Shown piece by piece: positions 47,630 to 55,232 of a DNA stretch of 64,000 nt. This DNA comes from Chitinophagaceae bacterium (GTDB lineage Bacteria; Bacteroidota; Bacteroidia; Chitinophagales; Chitinophagaceae). Position numbers and translations under genes: made by a program. Location: assembly GCA_022843585.1 (NCBI GenBank), contig JALHNJ010000008.1:62001-126000 (forward strand), in the 5' to 3' direction. The stretch's first letter is position 1. Each line of letters starts with the position of its first letter. Under the pieces are notes generated by a model. It made no database searches. It was not told where the DNA came from and was given only the letters and a program-made list of their open reading frames with translations.

Positions 47630-47658
47630 ATAAAAAAGACCCCACCGAAGTGAGGTCT
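47630..47658 (-). terminator. rho-independent terminator after hpf
   Basis: On the minus strand AGACCTCAC-TTCG-GTGGGGTCT (47658-47637), a 9-bp stem with a TTCG tetraloop and one wobble, then TTTTTTATAT. It lies 8 bases past the hpf stop. Confidence 0.92.
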
Positions 47659-47666
47659 GTAGTTTT

Positions 47667-47972
47667 TTAAGCTGCTTGTTTTTCTTTATTTCTTTTGATT
47701 TGAGTTACCATCGAGTCGAAAGCATTATCAAACGACTCTTCAAATGATTTACTAGTTGATTTTACAAAAAAATTGTGTCTCGGCACATGCACCCTAATCT
47801 CAGCAATCTTGTCCTTAATGTTATGGACAACATTGTCTAGTTTTAAAAACACATTTACCTGAATGATGCGGTCACTGAATTGTTTCAGTTTCTCCAGTTT
47901 GCGGTTAACATACTCAATTAACTTACTGTCTGCATCAAAATGAACAGATTGAATTTTTACGTTCATAGTCAT
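47667..47972 (-). CDS. hpf: ribosome hibernation promoting factor (short HPF/RaiA family)
   Basis: 101 aa from the ATG at 47972 (a second ATG two codons on, MNVKIQ, is an equally good start). The single S30AE/sigma-54 modulation domain: VKIQSVHFDADSKLIEYVNR, RKLEKLKQFSDRIIQVNVFL, and RVHVPRHNFFVKSTSKSFEE. No C-terminal dimerisation domain, so it is the short form. It binds the 30S decoding region in stationary phase. It sits next to xerC and rpsU and is closed by a strong terminator. Confidence 0.92.
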   Translation of the reverse strand: MTMNVKIQSVHFDADSKLIEYVNRKLEKLKQFSDRIIQVNVFLKLDNVVHNIKDKIAEIRVHVPRHNFFVKSTSKSFEESFDNAFDSMVTQIKRNKEKQAA

Positions 47973-48124
47973 CTTTTTTAAAACGATAAAATAATAAATA
48001 AAGAACTTTTGTTGGCCTTCTTTTAGGGATTTGGAGTTCTTCTGTCTGACTTCAAGTTAGTTCATATGAGGGTTTCTCCCAAACAAAATTCTCTTAATTT
48101 TTTATTGTTCTGCAGGTAAATTTT

Positions 48125-49027
48125 TCAAGCTTTTGGATGAGCTTTTTTGTGTATATTTTTTAGCTTTTCTATAGTATTGTGTGTATAAATCTGGGTAGAA
48201 GCGAGGCTACTATGACCGAGCAATTCTTTTACGGCGTTTAGATCGGCTCCATTGTTCATTAAATGCGTGGCAAAAGTATGCCGAAGTACATGGGGGCTTT
48301 TCTTGTCGATTGTGCCGACGGTTCCGAGATATTGATTTACCAGCAAATAGGCATATTTGGGATAGAGTTTTTTGCCTTTTTCTGTTACAAGGAGAAAACC
48401 ATCGGTGCTTCCTATTTCTTTATTCCTTAATTCCTGGTATTGTTTAATATTTTCAATTGTCTCTTGGCTTACAGGAATGACTCTTTCTTTATTTCCCTTC
48501 CCTAACACTTTAATAGAAGACCGGCTAAAATCAATTTGCTTTTCTTTTAGTGTGATCAATTCACTTAAACGCATCCCAGTACTATAAAATATAGTTATCA
48601 GCATTTTGGCATTCAAGCTTTTCCAGGTATCACTAGTTTGTGTGATGGTTTCAACCAACTTTTTTGTTTCTTCTTCATTTACAAATACGGGTAATCGTTT
48701 ACCAATTTTTGGACTAATAATTTTTCCCATGGGGCTACTTGCCAATATCTCTGTTCTTACACAGTATTTAAAAAATGATTTTAGACTTGATATTTTTCTG
48801 TTGATGGATTTTGAAGTAAGGCCATTGTCCTTGAGACTGGCTAGCCAACTGCGAATGAATGTATGATTGATGTGTTTTAATGATGTTTCACCGAATTGTA
48901 CACTCAGATAGGAGAAAAAATCGTTCAGGTCTGCGGTGTAAGATGTGATAGTATTGACAGAATACCTTTTTTCGTATTGCAAGTAGCCAATGAAGGGCTG
49001 AATGATTTGTTCGGGATTAGCAGGCAT
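48125..49027 (-). CDS. xerC: tyrosine recombinase, XerC-like
   Basis: 300 aa. N-terminal SAM-like core-binding domain (residues 1-100), then the catalytic domain with Arg153 (STGMRLSELI), Lys177, the HxxR pair His246/Arg249 (PHVLRHTFATHL), His272 and the nucleophile Tyr281 (GHSSLASTQIYTH). It resolves chromosome dimers at dif. XerC is preferred over XerD because of the neighbouring rpsU and hpf, but XerC/XerD cannot be separated by sequence alone; a non-Xer integrase is unlikely given the absence of other mobile genes. Confidence 0.85.
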   Translation of the reverse strand: MPANPEQIIQPFIGYLQYEKRYSVNTITSYTADLNDFFSYLSVQFGETSLKHINHTFIRSWLASLKDNGLTSKSINRKISSLKSFFKYCVRTEILASSPMGKIISPKIGKRLPVFVNEEETKKLVETITQTSDTWKSLNAKMLITIFYSTGMRLSELITLKEKQIDFSRSSIKVLGKGNKERVIPVSQETIENIKQYQELRNKEIGSTDGFLLVTEKGKKLYPKYAYLLVNQYLGTVGTIDKKSPHVLRHTFATHLMNNGADLNAVKELLGHSSLASTQIYTHNTIEKLKNIHKKAHPKA

Positions 49028-49053
49028 AAGATATTGCAGGGACTTTACCTTAT

Positions 49054-49101
49054 AAATAAAAGAAGGATAGCAGCAAAGTTATACAACTTGCTGCTATCCT
49101 T
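49054..49101 (-). terminator. long hairpin after rpsU
   Basis: AAGGATAGCAGC (49063-49074) and GCTGCTATCCTT (49090-49101) pair perfectly, with more pairing inside (AAGTT/AACTT); the minus-strand tail is CTTTTATTTAT. It lies 22 bases after rpsU and before xerC. Confidence 0.85.
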
Positions 49102-49122
49102 GAATATGATTAACCTAATAGG

Positions 49123-49320
49123 TTATTTTTCGATTTTGCCGCTGGCCAGGTTCTGCTTGTACACAGCTTTAAGCACTTCACCTCTGCGTCTTACAGAAGG
49201 TTTAATGAAAGCCTGACGTTCACGCAACTGAAGTAATACTTTAGATTTTTCGAATTTCTTCTTGTACTTCTTTAGAGCTTTGTCTATGTTTTCGCAGTCT
49301 TTAGAATCAATAATCAGCAT
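49123..49320 (-). CDS. rpsU: 30S ribosomal protein S21
   Basis: 65 aa. MLIIDSKDCENIDKALKKYK, then the S21 block KKFEKSKVLLQLRERQAFIK and a basic PSVRRRGEVLKAVYKQN. In Bacteroidota, bS21 sits near the 3' end of 16S rRNA and helps hide the anti-Shine-Dalgarno sequence. This is the only start among those I inspected in the window with a strong Shine-Dalgarno sequence (see the next entry), which fits autoregulation by S21. Divergent from ribE. Confidence 0.95.
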   Translation of the reverse strand: MLIIDSKDCENIDKALKKYKKKFEKSKVLLQLRERQAFIKPSVRRRGEVLKAVYKQNLASGKIEK

Positions 49321-49328
49321 AAAATTTT

Positions 49329-49344
49329 ATACCTCCTTCGGTAT
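49329..49344 (-). promoter_or_regulatory. Shine-Dalgarno sequence of rpsU, inside a potential hairpin
   Basis: On the minus strand AAGGAGG (49338-49332), 11 bases before the ATG. The flanks ATACC (49344-49340) and GGTAT (49333-49329) form a 5-bp stem with a GAAGGA loop, so part of the SD would be exposed in the loop and its last two Gs paired. Most other starts here have no SD at all. Confidence 0.8.
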
Positions 49345-49358
49345 TTTTTTTAGGAGTG

Positions 49359-49366
49359 CAAAGATA
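49359..49366 (-). promoter_or_regulatory. -7 element of rpsU
   Basis: CAAAGATA, TATCTTTG on the minus strand. The predicted RNA start gives a leader of about 33 bases that contains the SD hairpin. The -33 match is weak. Confidence 0.6.
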
Positions 49367-49418
49367 AGGGGGAAAAGTGAAACTCTGAAACGAGTGAGGA
49401 AAAGATTTATCTTGCCTT

Positions 49419-50006
49419 ATGTTTACTGGCATAATTGAATCTATTGCGATAGTTAAAGAGGTCATTATCAACGGCTCGAATAAAACATTTTGGCTTGAGT
49501 CACCAATATCTACTGAGTTGAAAATTGACCAAAGTGTGAGCCATAATGGCATTTGCCTTACTGTTGAAGAAATAAACGGATCCGCTCACCGGGTAACGGC
49601 TATAGAAGAAACCTTGCAAAAAACAAATGTAGGTAGTTGGGAAAAGGGCAATCTTGTAAATCTTGAACGTTGCCTTCGCTTAAATGATAGAATTGACGGA
49701 CACCTGGTGCAGGGTCATGTTGATACAACAGGAGTTTGCCTAAGTAGAAAAGAAAAAGGTGGTAGCTGGTTGTTTGAATTTGAGTTTCCAAAAAAATTTG
49801 CAGATCTGATAATTGAGAAGGGGTCTATTTGTGTTGACGGCATAAGTTTTACAGCTTTTAATGTAAGAAAGAGGACTTTTAGCGTTGCCGTTATACCATA
49901 CACTTTTGAACACACCAATATAAAAAGTGTAAAAAAAGGCGACAGTATAAACCTTGAGTTCGACTTAATTGGTAAGTATCTGCTTAGAAGATTATCTTTG
50001 AAATAG
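49419..50006 (+). CDS. ribE: riboflavin synthase alpha chain
   Basis: 195 aa with two lumazine-binding halves: MFTGIIESIAIVKEVI and DQSVSHNGICLTVEEINGSA in the first, GHLVQGHVDTTGVCLSRKEK and EKGSICVDGISFTAFNVRKR in the second. It dismutates dimethyl-ribityl-lumazine into riboflavin. Divergent from rpsU. The promoter of the next gene overlaps its last codons. No FMN riboswitch was recognised in the 98-base gap upstream. Confidence 0.95.
   Translation: MFTGIIESIAIVKEVIINGSNKTFWLESPISTELKIDQSVSHNGICLTVEEINGSAHRVTAIEETLQKTNVGSWEKGNLVNLERCLRLNDRIDGHLVQGHVDTTGVCLSRKEKGGSWLFEFEFPKKFADLIIEKGSICVDGISFTAFNVRKRTFSVAVIPYTFEHTNIKSVKKGDSINLEFDLIGKYLLRRLSLK
49969..50000 (+). promoter_or_regulatory. promoter inside the ribE 3' end, for the acyltransferase operon
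   Basis: TTG at 49969-49971, 21 bases, then TATCTTTG at 49993-50000, overlapping the last codons of ribE. It would start RNA about 30 bases before the ATG at 50037. Confidence 0.6.
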
Positions 50007-50036
50007 AAATAACTAACCCATTTCTTCTATCGCTCC

Positions 50037-51131
50037 ATGACTGCCGACAATACCGCCAGGTCTTACTACCCTGCCCTTGATGGTTTGCGTGGAGTTGCTA
50101 TTTTACTCGTTGTCTTCTTACACAACTTCGGTTTCATGAATTATTTCTTTTTCGGTTGGTTAGGCGTTGATTTATTTTTTGTTCTTTCCGGGTTTCTTAT
50201 TACCGAAATTCTTTTAAACACAATTGACAAACCAAACTTTCTCAGGAACTTTTTTATGCGTCGGGTTTTGCGCATTTTTCCTCTCTTTTACCTTACATTG
50301 ATTATTTGCCTTTTAATCTTACCTACTATCAAAAGCATTAACATTGAAAGTAGTTATTACACCAATAATCAATTGTGGCTCTGGACATATTTACAAAACT
50401 GGCTCTTTGTTTTTAAGGAGCCCTATGGCGATAAAATATTATTGCACACATGGTCTTTAGCTGTAGAGGAGCAATTTTACCTTGTCTGGCCTTTTATTAT
50501 ACTACTCATTCGTAAGCCAAAGCGACTTCTTGTAATAGCCGCATTAATATTAGTAGTAGTAATAATTGCTCGATATGCAATTTGGATGTACAAAATTGAA
50601 GACTTATCCTATGGCAGCCTCTATACATTTACAAGAATAGATGGTCTATGTATAGGAAGTATACTTGCCTTGCTTATGCGAACTAATCCCGGCTTTTTAA
50701 AAAAATATACAACATTTATTGTGCTACTGATGGCTGGAATAAATTTTGGCTTCTATTTTATTAATACGCAGCAATCAGTTACCCTTCCCTATCTTTCTTT
50801 TGTAGGATATACTACGTTTGCAGTTCTTTTTGGAATTCTTGTATACGAAGCTGTTACCGGTGAATCAAAAATCATTCAATTTCTTTTAAATATTCGCATC
50901 CTAAAATTTTTTGGGAGAATATCATACGGTCTTTATGTTTATCACTGGCCGGTTTATATTTTGTTATTCCCCTATTTTCGTGACTTAATTCTCAACAAAA
51001 TAAATATCAGTTACAGAGTTGCTGAAACCGGAAGTGGCATTATTGTAACAACTGCTGCAGTTCTCTTAAGCCTCTTAAGCTACCGTCATTTTGAAAAACC
51101 ATTTTTACAATTGAAAAACAAGTATGCATAA
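50037..51131 (+). CDS. acyltransferase 3 family membrane protein (OafA/YrhL-like)
   Basis: 364 aa, about ten membrane segments. Family signature near the N-terminus: SYYPALDGLRGVAILLVVF with the HNFGF His, then FGWLGVDLFFVLSGFLITE and the FFMRRVLRIFPLFY block, and HTWSLAVEEQFYLVWP. Such proteins O-acetylate or otherwise acylate cell-surface sugars at the membrane. The C-terminal SGNH domain is absent, so transfer may be direct or to a carrier. First gene of the run to 55232; the gap to the next gene is 93 bases. Confidence 0.85.
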   Translation: MTADNTARSYYPALDGLRGVAILLVVFLHNFGFMNYFFFGWLGVDLFFVLSGFLITEILLNTIDKPNFLRNFFMRRVLRIFPLFYLTLIICLLILPTIKSINIESSYYTNNQLWLWTYLQNWLFVFKEPYGDKILLHTWSLAVEEQFYLVWPFIILLIRKPKRLLVIAALILVVVIIARYAIWMYKIEDLSYGSLYTFTRIDGLCIGSILALLMRTNPGFLKKYTTFIVLLMAGINFGFYFINTQQSVTLPYLSFVGYTTFAVLFGILVYEAVTGESKIIQFLLNIRILKFFGRISYGLYVYHWPVYILLFPYFRDLILNKINISYRVAETGSGIIVTTAAVLLSLLSYRHFEKPFLQLKNKYA

Positions 51132-51224
51132 ACCCTATGCAATGCTTAATTCTTACTACTTTTAACAATCACCGGCAACAGTTTTACAATCAAAAACAAT
51201 AGACTTTGCCGGTGTAACTACACT

Positions 51225-52400
51225 ATGTACTCTGCAAAAAACTATATAAATAGAGGACTCACTTTTCTTAATAATCAGTGGAGACCCGGTCATAAAAAAT
51301 TATCTACATTGATGATTTATGGCACAGATCTGTGTGACTCTGCCTGTAAACATTGTCTTATCTGGACAAAAAGACCGGTTAACTATTTGCCTTTTGAAAA
51401 AATAAAAGAAATAATGAACAGCCGTTGTGTTACGAAAAAAACAACAGTTGGACTAGAAGGTGGTGAGTTTCTCTTGCACCCTGATGCAATGGATATAATG
51501 GCCTGGTTTAGTAAACATCATCCCAATTTTGATTTGCTTACAAATGCATTAAAACCAGAAAGTGTAATTGAAGCTGTTGAAAAATGTCCACCACAACGTT
51601 TGTTTATTTCTGTCGATGGCGACAAAGACTCTTACCTGCACATGAGAGGAAAAGACGGATATGAAGGCATCATTAATGTATTAGAGAAAACGCACAAGAA
51701 AGTACCTATCAGTTTAATGTTTACATTATCTCCGTATAATGATTTCGACGACATGAAGCATGTGGCAGGTGTGGCTAAAAAATATGGCATTGATATGCGG
51801 GTTGGTGTTTATAACGACATATCATTTTTTGACACAATAGAAACAGCTCACTTTAACGATATTGGTTCGCTTAAATCTGATGAGATACGTTCTTATAAAG
51901 AAGCAAAACAATTAATTGGTGAGAAGCCAGAGCACACAACTGGAATGATGCCACCACCTGTAACTAAAGAACAGTTGATCAACATAAGGGAAAATATTCC
52001 TGATATAATTAAAGAGTTTCCGGAAAATTTTGATTTTCTTGTTTTGTATGATGAGTGGAGACGGGGTGGATTAAATTTGAATTGTTATAGCATACTTGAT
52101 AGCCTTGTTATATTACCCAACGGCGATGTACCTATTTGCCAGAATTTAAATGTCATGATCGGCAATGTTTTTACCAATAGCCTCGATGAGGTTTTTAACG
52201 GAACAGAGGCGCAAGAAAAACAAAAACATTACAGCAAGAATTGCAATGCCTGCTGGATAAATTTTCATCGTAAGTATGATGTAATATTATATCGAAGTTT
52301 TGAAAAGTATTTTGGTCAATTTGCTACAAGAAAAATGTTAGGTCAATACTGGTGGGAAAAAGAAAAGAAAAAAAGCTATAAGCAAATAGTTCGTTCATGA
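51225..52400 (+). CDS. radical SAM protein with SPASM-like C-terminus
   Basis: 391 aa. The radical SAM cluster CDSACKHC places Cys37, Cys41 and Cys44 (CxxxCxxC). The barrel continues with GLEGGEFLLHP, RLFISVDGDKDSYLHMRGKD. The C-terminal region has CYSILDSLVILPNGDVPICQ, GNVFTNSLDEVFNG, and KNCNACWINFHRKYD, Cys residues in the SPASM arrangement that binds extra Fe-S clusters. Radical SAM/SPASM enzymes modify peptides or sugars. No precursor peptide was found nearby. It overlaps the next gene (ATGA). The substrate is unknown. Confidence 0.85.
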   Translation: MYSAKNYINRGLTFLNNQWRPGHKKLSTLMIYGTDLCDSACKHCLIWTKRPVNYLPFEKIKEIMNSRCVTKKTTVGLEGGEFLLHPDAMDIMAWFSKHHPNFDLLTNALKPESVIEAVEKCPPQRLFISVDGDKDSYLHMRGKDGYEGIINVLEKTHKKVPISLMFTLSPYNDFDDMKHVAGVAKKYGIDMRVGVYNDISFFDTIETAHFNDIGSLKSDEIRSYKEAKQLIGEKPEHTTGMMPPPVTKEQLINIRENIPDIIKEFPENFDFLVLYDEWRRGGLNLNCYSILDSLVILPNGDVPICQNLNVMIGNVFTNSLDEVFNGTEAQEKQKHYSKNCNACWINFHRKYDVILYRSFEKYFGQFATRKMLGQYWWEKEKKKSYKQIVRS

Positions 52401-53146
52401 GTAAGAAAGTCATCATCATTGGTGCTAGCTCGGGCCTGGGAAGAAGGCTTGCAGAATTATACGCTGAAGAAGAATGTATTATTGGCATAATGGCCCGAAG
52501 AGGTAATCTATTGAAAGAGCTGGAAATCCAGTATCCTGGAAAAATATTCAGTCACCAAGCAGATATGGCCGACGAGAATATTTCATTACATATAAAAGAG
52601 TTAATCAAAAAAATAAATGGTGTTGATATTATTATCATTGCTGCCTCTGTAATTAATTTCAACAATACATTGGCAGAGAAACCCGAATTAGAAACAACTA
52701 TAATTAATGTAACAGGTTTTACAAAAATTATTACTGCTGCCTGGGAATATTTTCTTCAAGCAGGCAAAGGACATATTGTTGGCGTAACATCTATAGCGGC
52801 AGCAAGAGGAAATAAAGCAGCCCCGGCCTATCATGCCAGTAAATCCTTTCAATCTATTTACCTGGAAAGTTTACGGGTAAAATCAAAAAGTGACAAAGCA
52901 AATATTAGCATAACAGAATTAATTCCGGGATACATTGATACTGCAATGGGAAAAGGAGATCGGTTATTTTGGGTTGCTTCCCCAAATAAAGCTGCCAAGC
53001 AATCAAAAAGAGCAATCGACAAAAGGAAAGCAAGAGCATTCATAACAAAAAGATGGTGGTTTGTGTTCCATCTCCAGCGACTTTTACCGATTTTTATTTA
53101 TGATGCAGTGGTGAACGGTTCGTGGAAGTTGAAACGTAACAACTAA
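52397..53146 (+). CDS. short-chain dehydrogenase/reductase
   Basis: 249 aa. Rossmann GASSGLGRRLAELYAEE near residues 8-24; catalytic Ser in VTSIAAARG, then YHASK (Tyr-x-x-x-Lys). SDRs reduce or oxidise keto groups with NAD(P). Overlaps the radical SAM gene by 4 bases, so the two proteins are probably made together and act in one pathway. Confidence 0.92.
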   Translation: MSKKVIIIGASSGLGRRLAELYAEEECIIGIMARRGNLLKELEIQYPGKIFSHQADMADENISLHIKELIKKINGVDIIIIAASVINFNNTLAEKPELETTIINVTGFTKIITAAWEYFLQAGKGHIVGVTSIAAARGNKAAPAYHASKSFQSIYLESLRVKSKSDKANISITELIPGYIDTAMGKGDRLFWVASPNKAAKQSKRAIDKRKARAFITKRWWFVFHLQRLLPIFIYDAVVNGSWKLKRNN

Positions 53147-53156
53147 ACTGGATACT

Positions 53157-55232
53157 TTGAAAGAGGAACAACCTTCTTTAAAAAAAATTTTACAGCCTTA
53201 CCTGCTCATATCTATTGCTGGCTTATTTGCATTTGCTCCTGTTAGTTTTATGTTACGATCTCTAAAGAACGACATTATAGCTCTTGAGTATCCTATCAAT
53301 CACTTCATCAGCCAGTCAATACACAACGGAGAAATTCCCTATTGGTTTAATACATGGGGAATGGGGTTCCCATTGCAAAGCAATCTTACATGGGGGATAT
53401 TTAGCACCCCTCAAATGCTTTTTAGCTCTCTTTTTAATTATAATATCTATACACTGCATATAGAGTTTATGTTTTTTGTACTACTTGCCGGATGGGGTAT
53501 GTTTTATTTGCTACAAAAACACATTCTAAAAGATCAAAACCTCTCACAGTTATTGGCTATATGCTATATGCTTTCCGGGTTTATGGTAGGTTCTACACAA
53601 TGGCTTTTATATATTACCGCTGCCGCATTTATTCCGCTCATTATTTCCAGCTTGCTCAGCCTATTGAAAAATCCGTCATTAAAAAAATCAATCCAATTTG
53701 CCATTGTTTATACATTGATGTTTACAAGTGTGTATGCAGCGTTTAATATTATTACTACATATAGTCTAGCCATTTTCATTTTACTCTGGTTTTTATTTTT
53801 TGAAAAGGAAAAAAATAAGAGAGTTTCAAGATTGAAATATTTGGGGGTTGCTGCTTTTTTTACAATACTTCTTTGCATCCCTTGTTTATATTATACAATG
53901 GAAGTGCTAAAAAATATTGGCAGAGGGAGTTCAATTACAACTGACGTTGGATTCTTTAATTCGAATTACCTGCACCCTTACTCTCTAAGTAATTTACTTC
54001 TGCCATTCACTTCTGTAAAGATGAATTTTACGAATACAGAAGGAACTATGCTGCACAGTTATATGGGCTTATTTATACTACTTCTTTTACCACTTGCAGT
54101 ATGGAGGACTGTAAAAGAAAAAAACAAACCAGCTTTATTTCTTCTTATTGCAGCCTTTTTGTTTTTACTAACCTCTTTTGGAGGAGTAACCCCGGTAAGA
54201 AATTTACTAAACATTTTACCCGGATTTCCATATTTCCGAAATCCGGCAATTTTCCGCCTATATTTTATTATAGCCCTTATCATTTTTATAGGAATAGCAT
54301 TCCGAAATAAAAATATGAAGGAACTATTCTTTTTAAAGAACCTTGAAACAAAAACTATTGTTCGCCTGACAGGGTTATTATTGACTATTTGCCTGATTGT
54401 TGTCTTCCTTAATATTAATAATTTAGAAACATCTTCCTTAAGCAATTTTACGGCTTTTGTAAGAAAAATTAATTACAAAAGCTCATTACTGATAAGTTCT
54501 ATTATACAGGCATGTTTTCTAATTATAATTCTTTTACTGATAAAATCAAACCGACAAGATTTATTACGAATAACTTTTACATTAGACCTTTTAATAAATA
54601 CGCTTATTTGTACACCCTTTTTCTCGGTGAGCAGTTCCTCCATTTCAGAAGTAAATGCTATTTTACTTCCGTCCAAAGGGTTTCCATTGCAATTAAAAGG
54701 GCCAGATGATGTTACCACCACTTACATGGATAGTAAAAACAACACTTGGCATAACATAAATATTTTTAGAAAAGAAATCTCTACCAAAGATGCATACAGA
54801 GGACCATTAACTTTAAACAATTTCTATTCTGATTCCTCAGCAACAAAAAATAAAGTAACCAAGACTAAAAACCTTGTTGTTTATTTTGAAAATGATTCTA
54901 CGACCAGCTCCATTCAGTTATTGATTCAACGACCAACAAATATCAAAGCATCTGTAAACGTCGAAGACTCTTCAACTTTAATCGTTTTGCAAAACTATTA
55001 TGCCGGATGGAGGGCATTTTATAACAATAGAGAAGTTGAAATAATAAGCGATAACCGACCTGGAATGAGCATTAAAATTCCCAAAGGAGAAGGCATAGTG
55101 GAATTTAAATATGAAAGAAAGCTTGTTTGGCTTGCTGCTCTTGCTTTACATCTTATCGTAATATTATTCCTTGTATGGAAAGGCATTAATGGGATTAGAA
55201 GACATAGAGTTAAATCACCTTACCCTTCATAG
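53157..55232 (+). CDS. YfhO-like polytopic membrane protein
   Basis: 691 aa, start TTG at 53157. About twelve membrane segments in the first 470 residues, then a soluble beta-rich part with NYYAGWRAFYNNREVEIIS and GEGIVEFKYERKLVWLAALA before a last helix. The layout matches the YfhO family, used in lipoteichoic acid glycosylation in Bacillus, otherwise linked to envelope glycans. It follows the SDR gene by 10 bases. The 3' end overlaps hscA by 23 bases in convergent orientation. Role inferred. Confidence 0.75.
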   Translation: MKEEQPSLKKILQPYLLISIAGLFAFAPVSFMLRSLKNDIIALEYPINHFISQSIHNGEIPYWFNTWGMGFPLQSNLTWGIFSTPQMLFSSLFNYNIYTLHIEFMFFVLLAGWGMFYLLQKHILKDQNLSQLLAICYMLSGFMVGSTQWLLYITAAAFIPLIISSLLSLLKNPSLKKSIQFAIVYTLMFTSVYAAFNIITTYSLAIFILLWFLFFEKEKNKRVSRLKYLGVAAFFTILLCIPCLYYTMEVLKNIGRGSSITTDVGFFNSNYLHPYSLSNLLLPFTSVKMNFTNTEGTMLHSYMGLFILLLLPLAVWRTVKEKNKPALFLLIAAFLFLLTSFGGVTPVRNLLNILPGFPYFRNPAIFRLYFIIALIIFIGIAFRNKNMKELFFLKNLETKTIVRLTGLLLTICLIVVFLNINNLETSSLSNFTAFVRKINYKSSLLISSIIQACFLIIILLLIKSNRQDLLRITFTLDLLINTLICTPFFSVSSSSISEVNAILLPSKGFPLQLKGPDDVTTTYMDSKNNTWHNINIFRKEISTKDAYRGPLTLNNFYSDSSATKNKVTKTKNLVVYFENDSTTSSIQLLIQRPTNIKASVNVEDSSTLIVLQNYYAGWRAFYNNREVEIISDNRPGMSIKIPKGEGIVEFKYERKLVWLAALALHLIVILFLVWKGINGIRRHRVKSPYPS

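Noticed and set aside
47454-47645. 63-codon minus-strand frame after the tRNA region
   Set aside because: Overlaps the hpf terminator and one copy of the inverted repeat, Tyr/Gln-rich, no promoter or family match.
48125-49027. Tyrosine recombinase as part of an integrated mobile element
   Set aside because: No attachment-site repeats, phage or conjugation genes around it, and the setting between hpf and rpsU is a housekeeping one.
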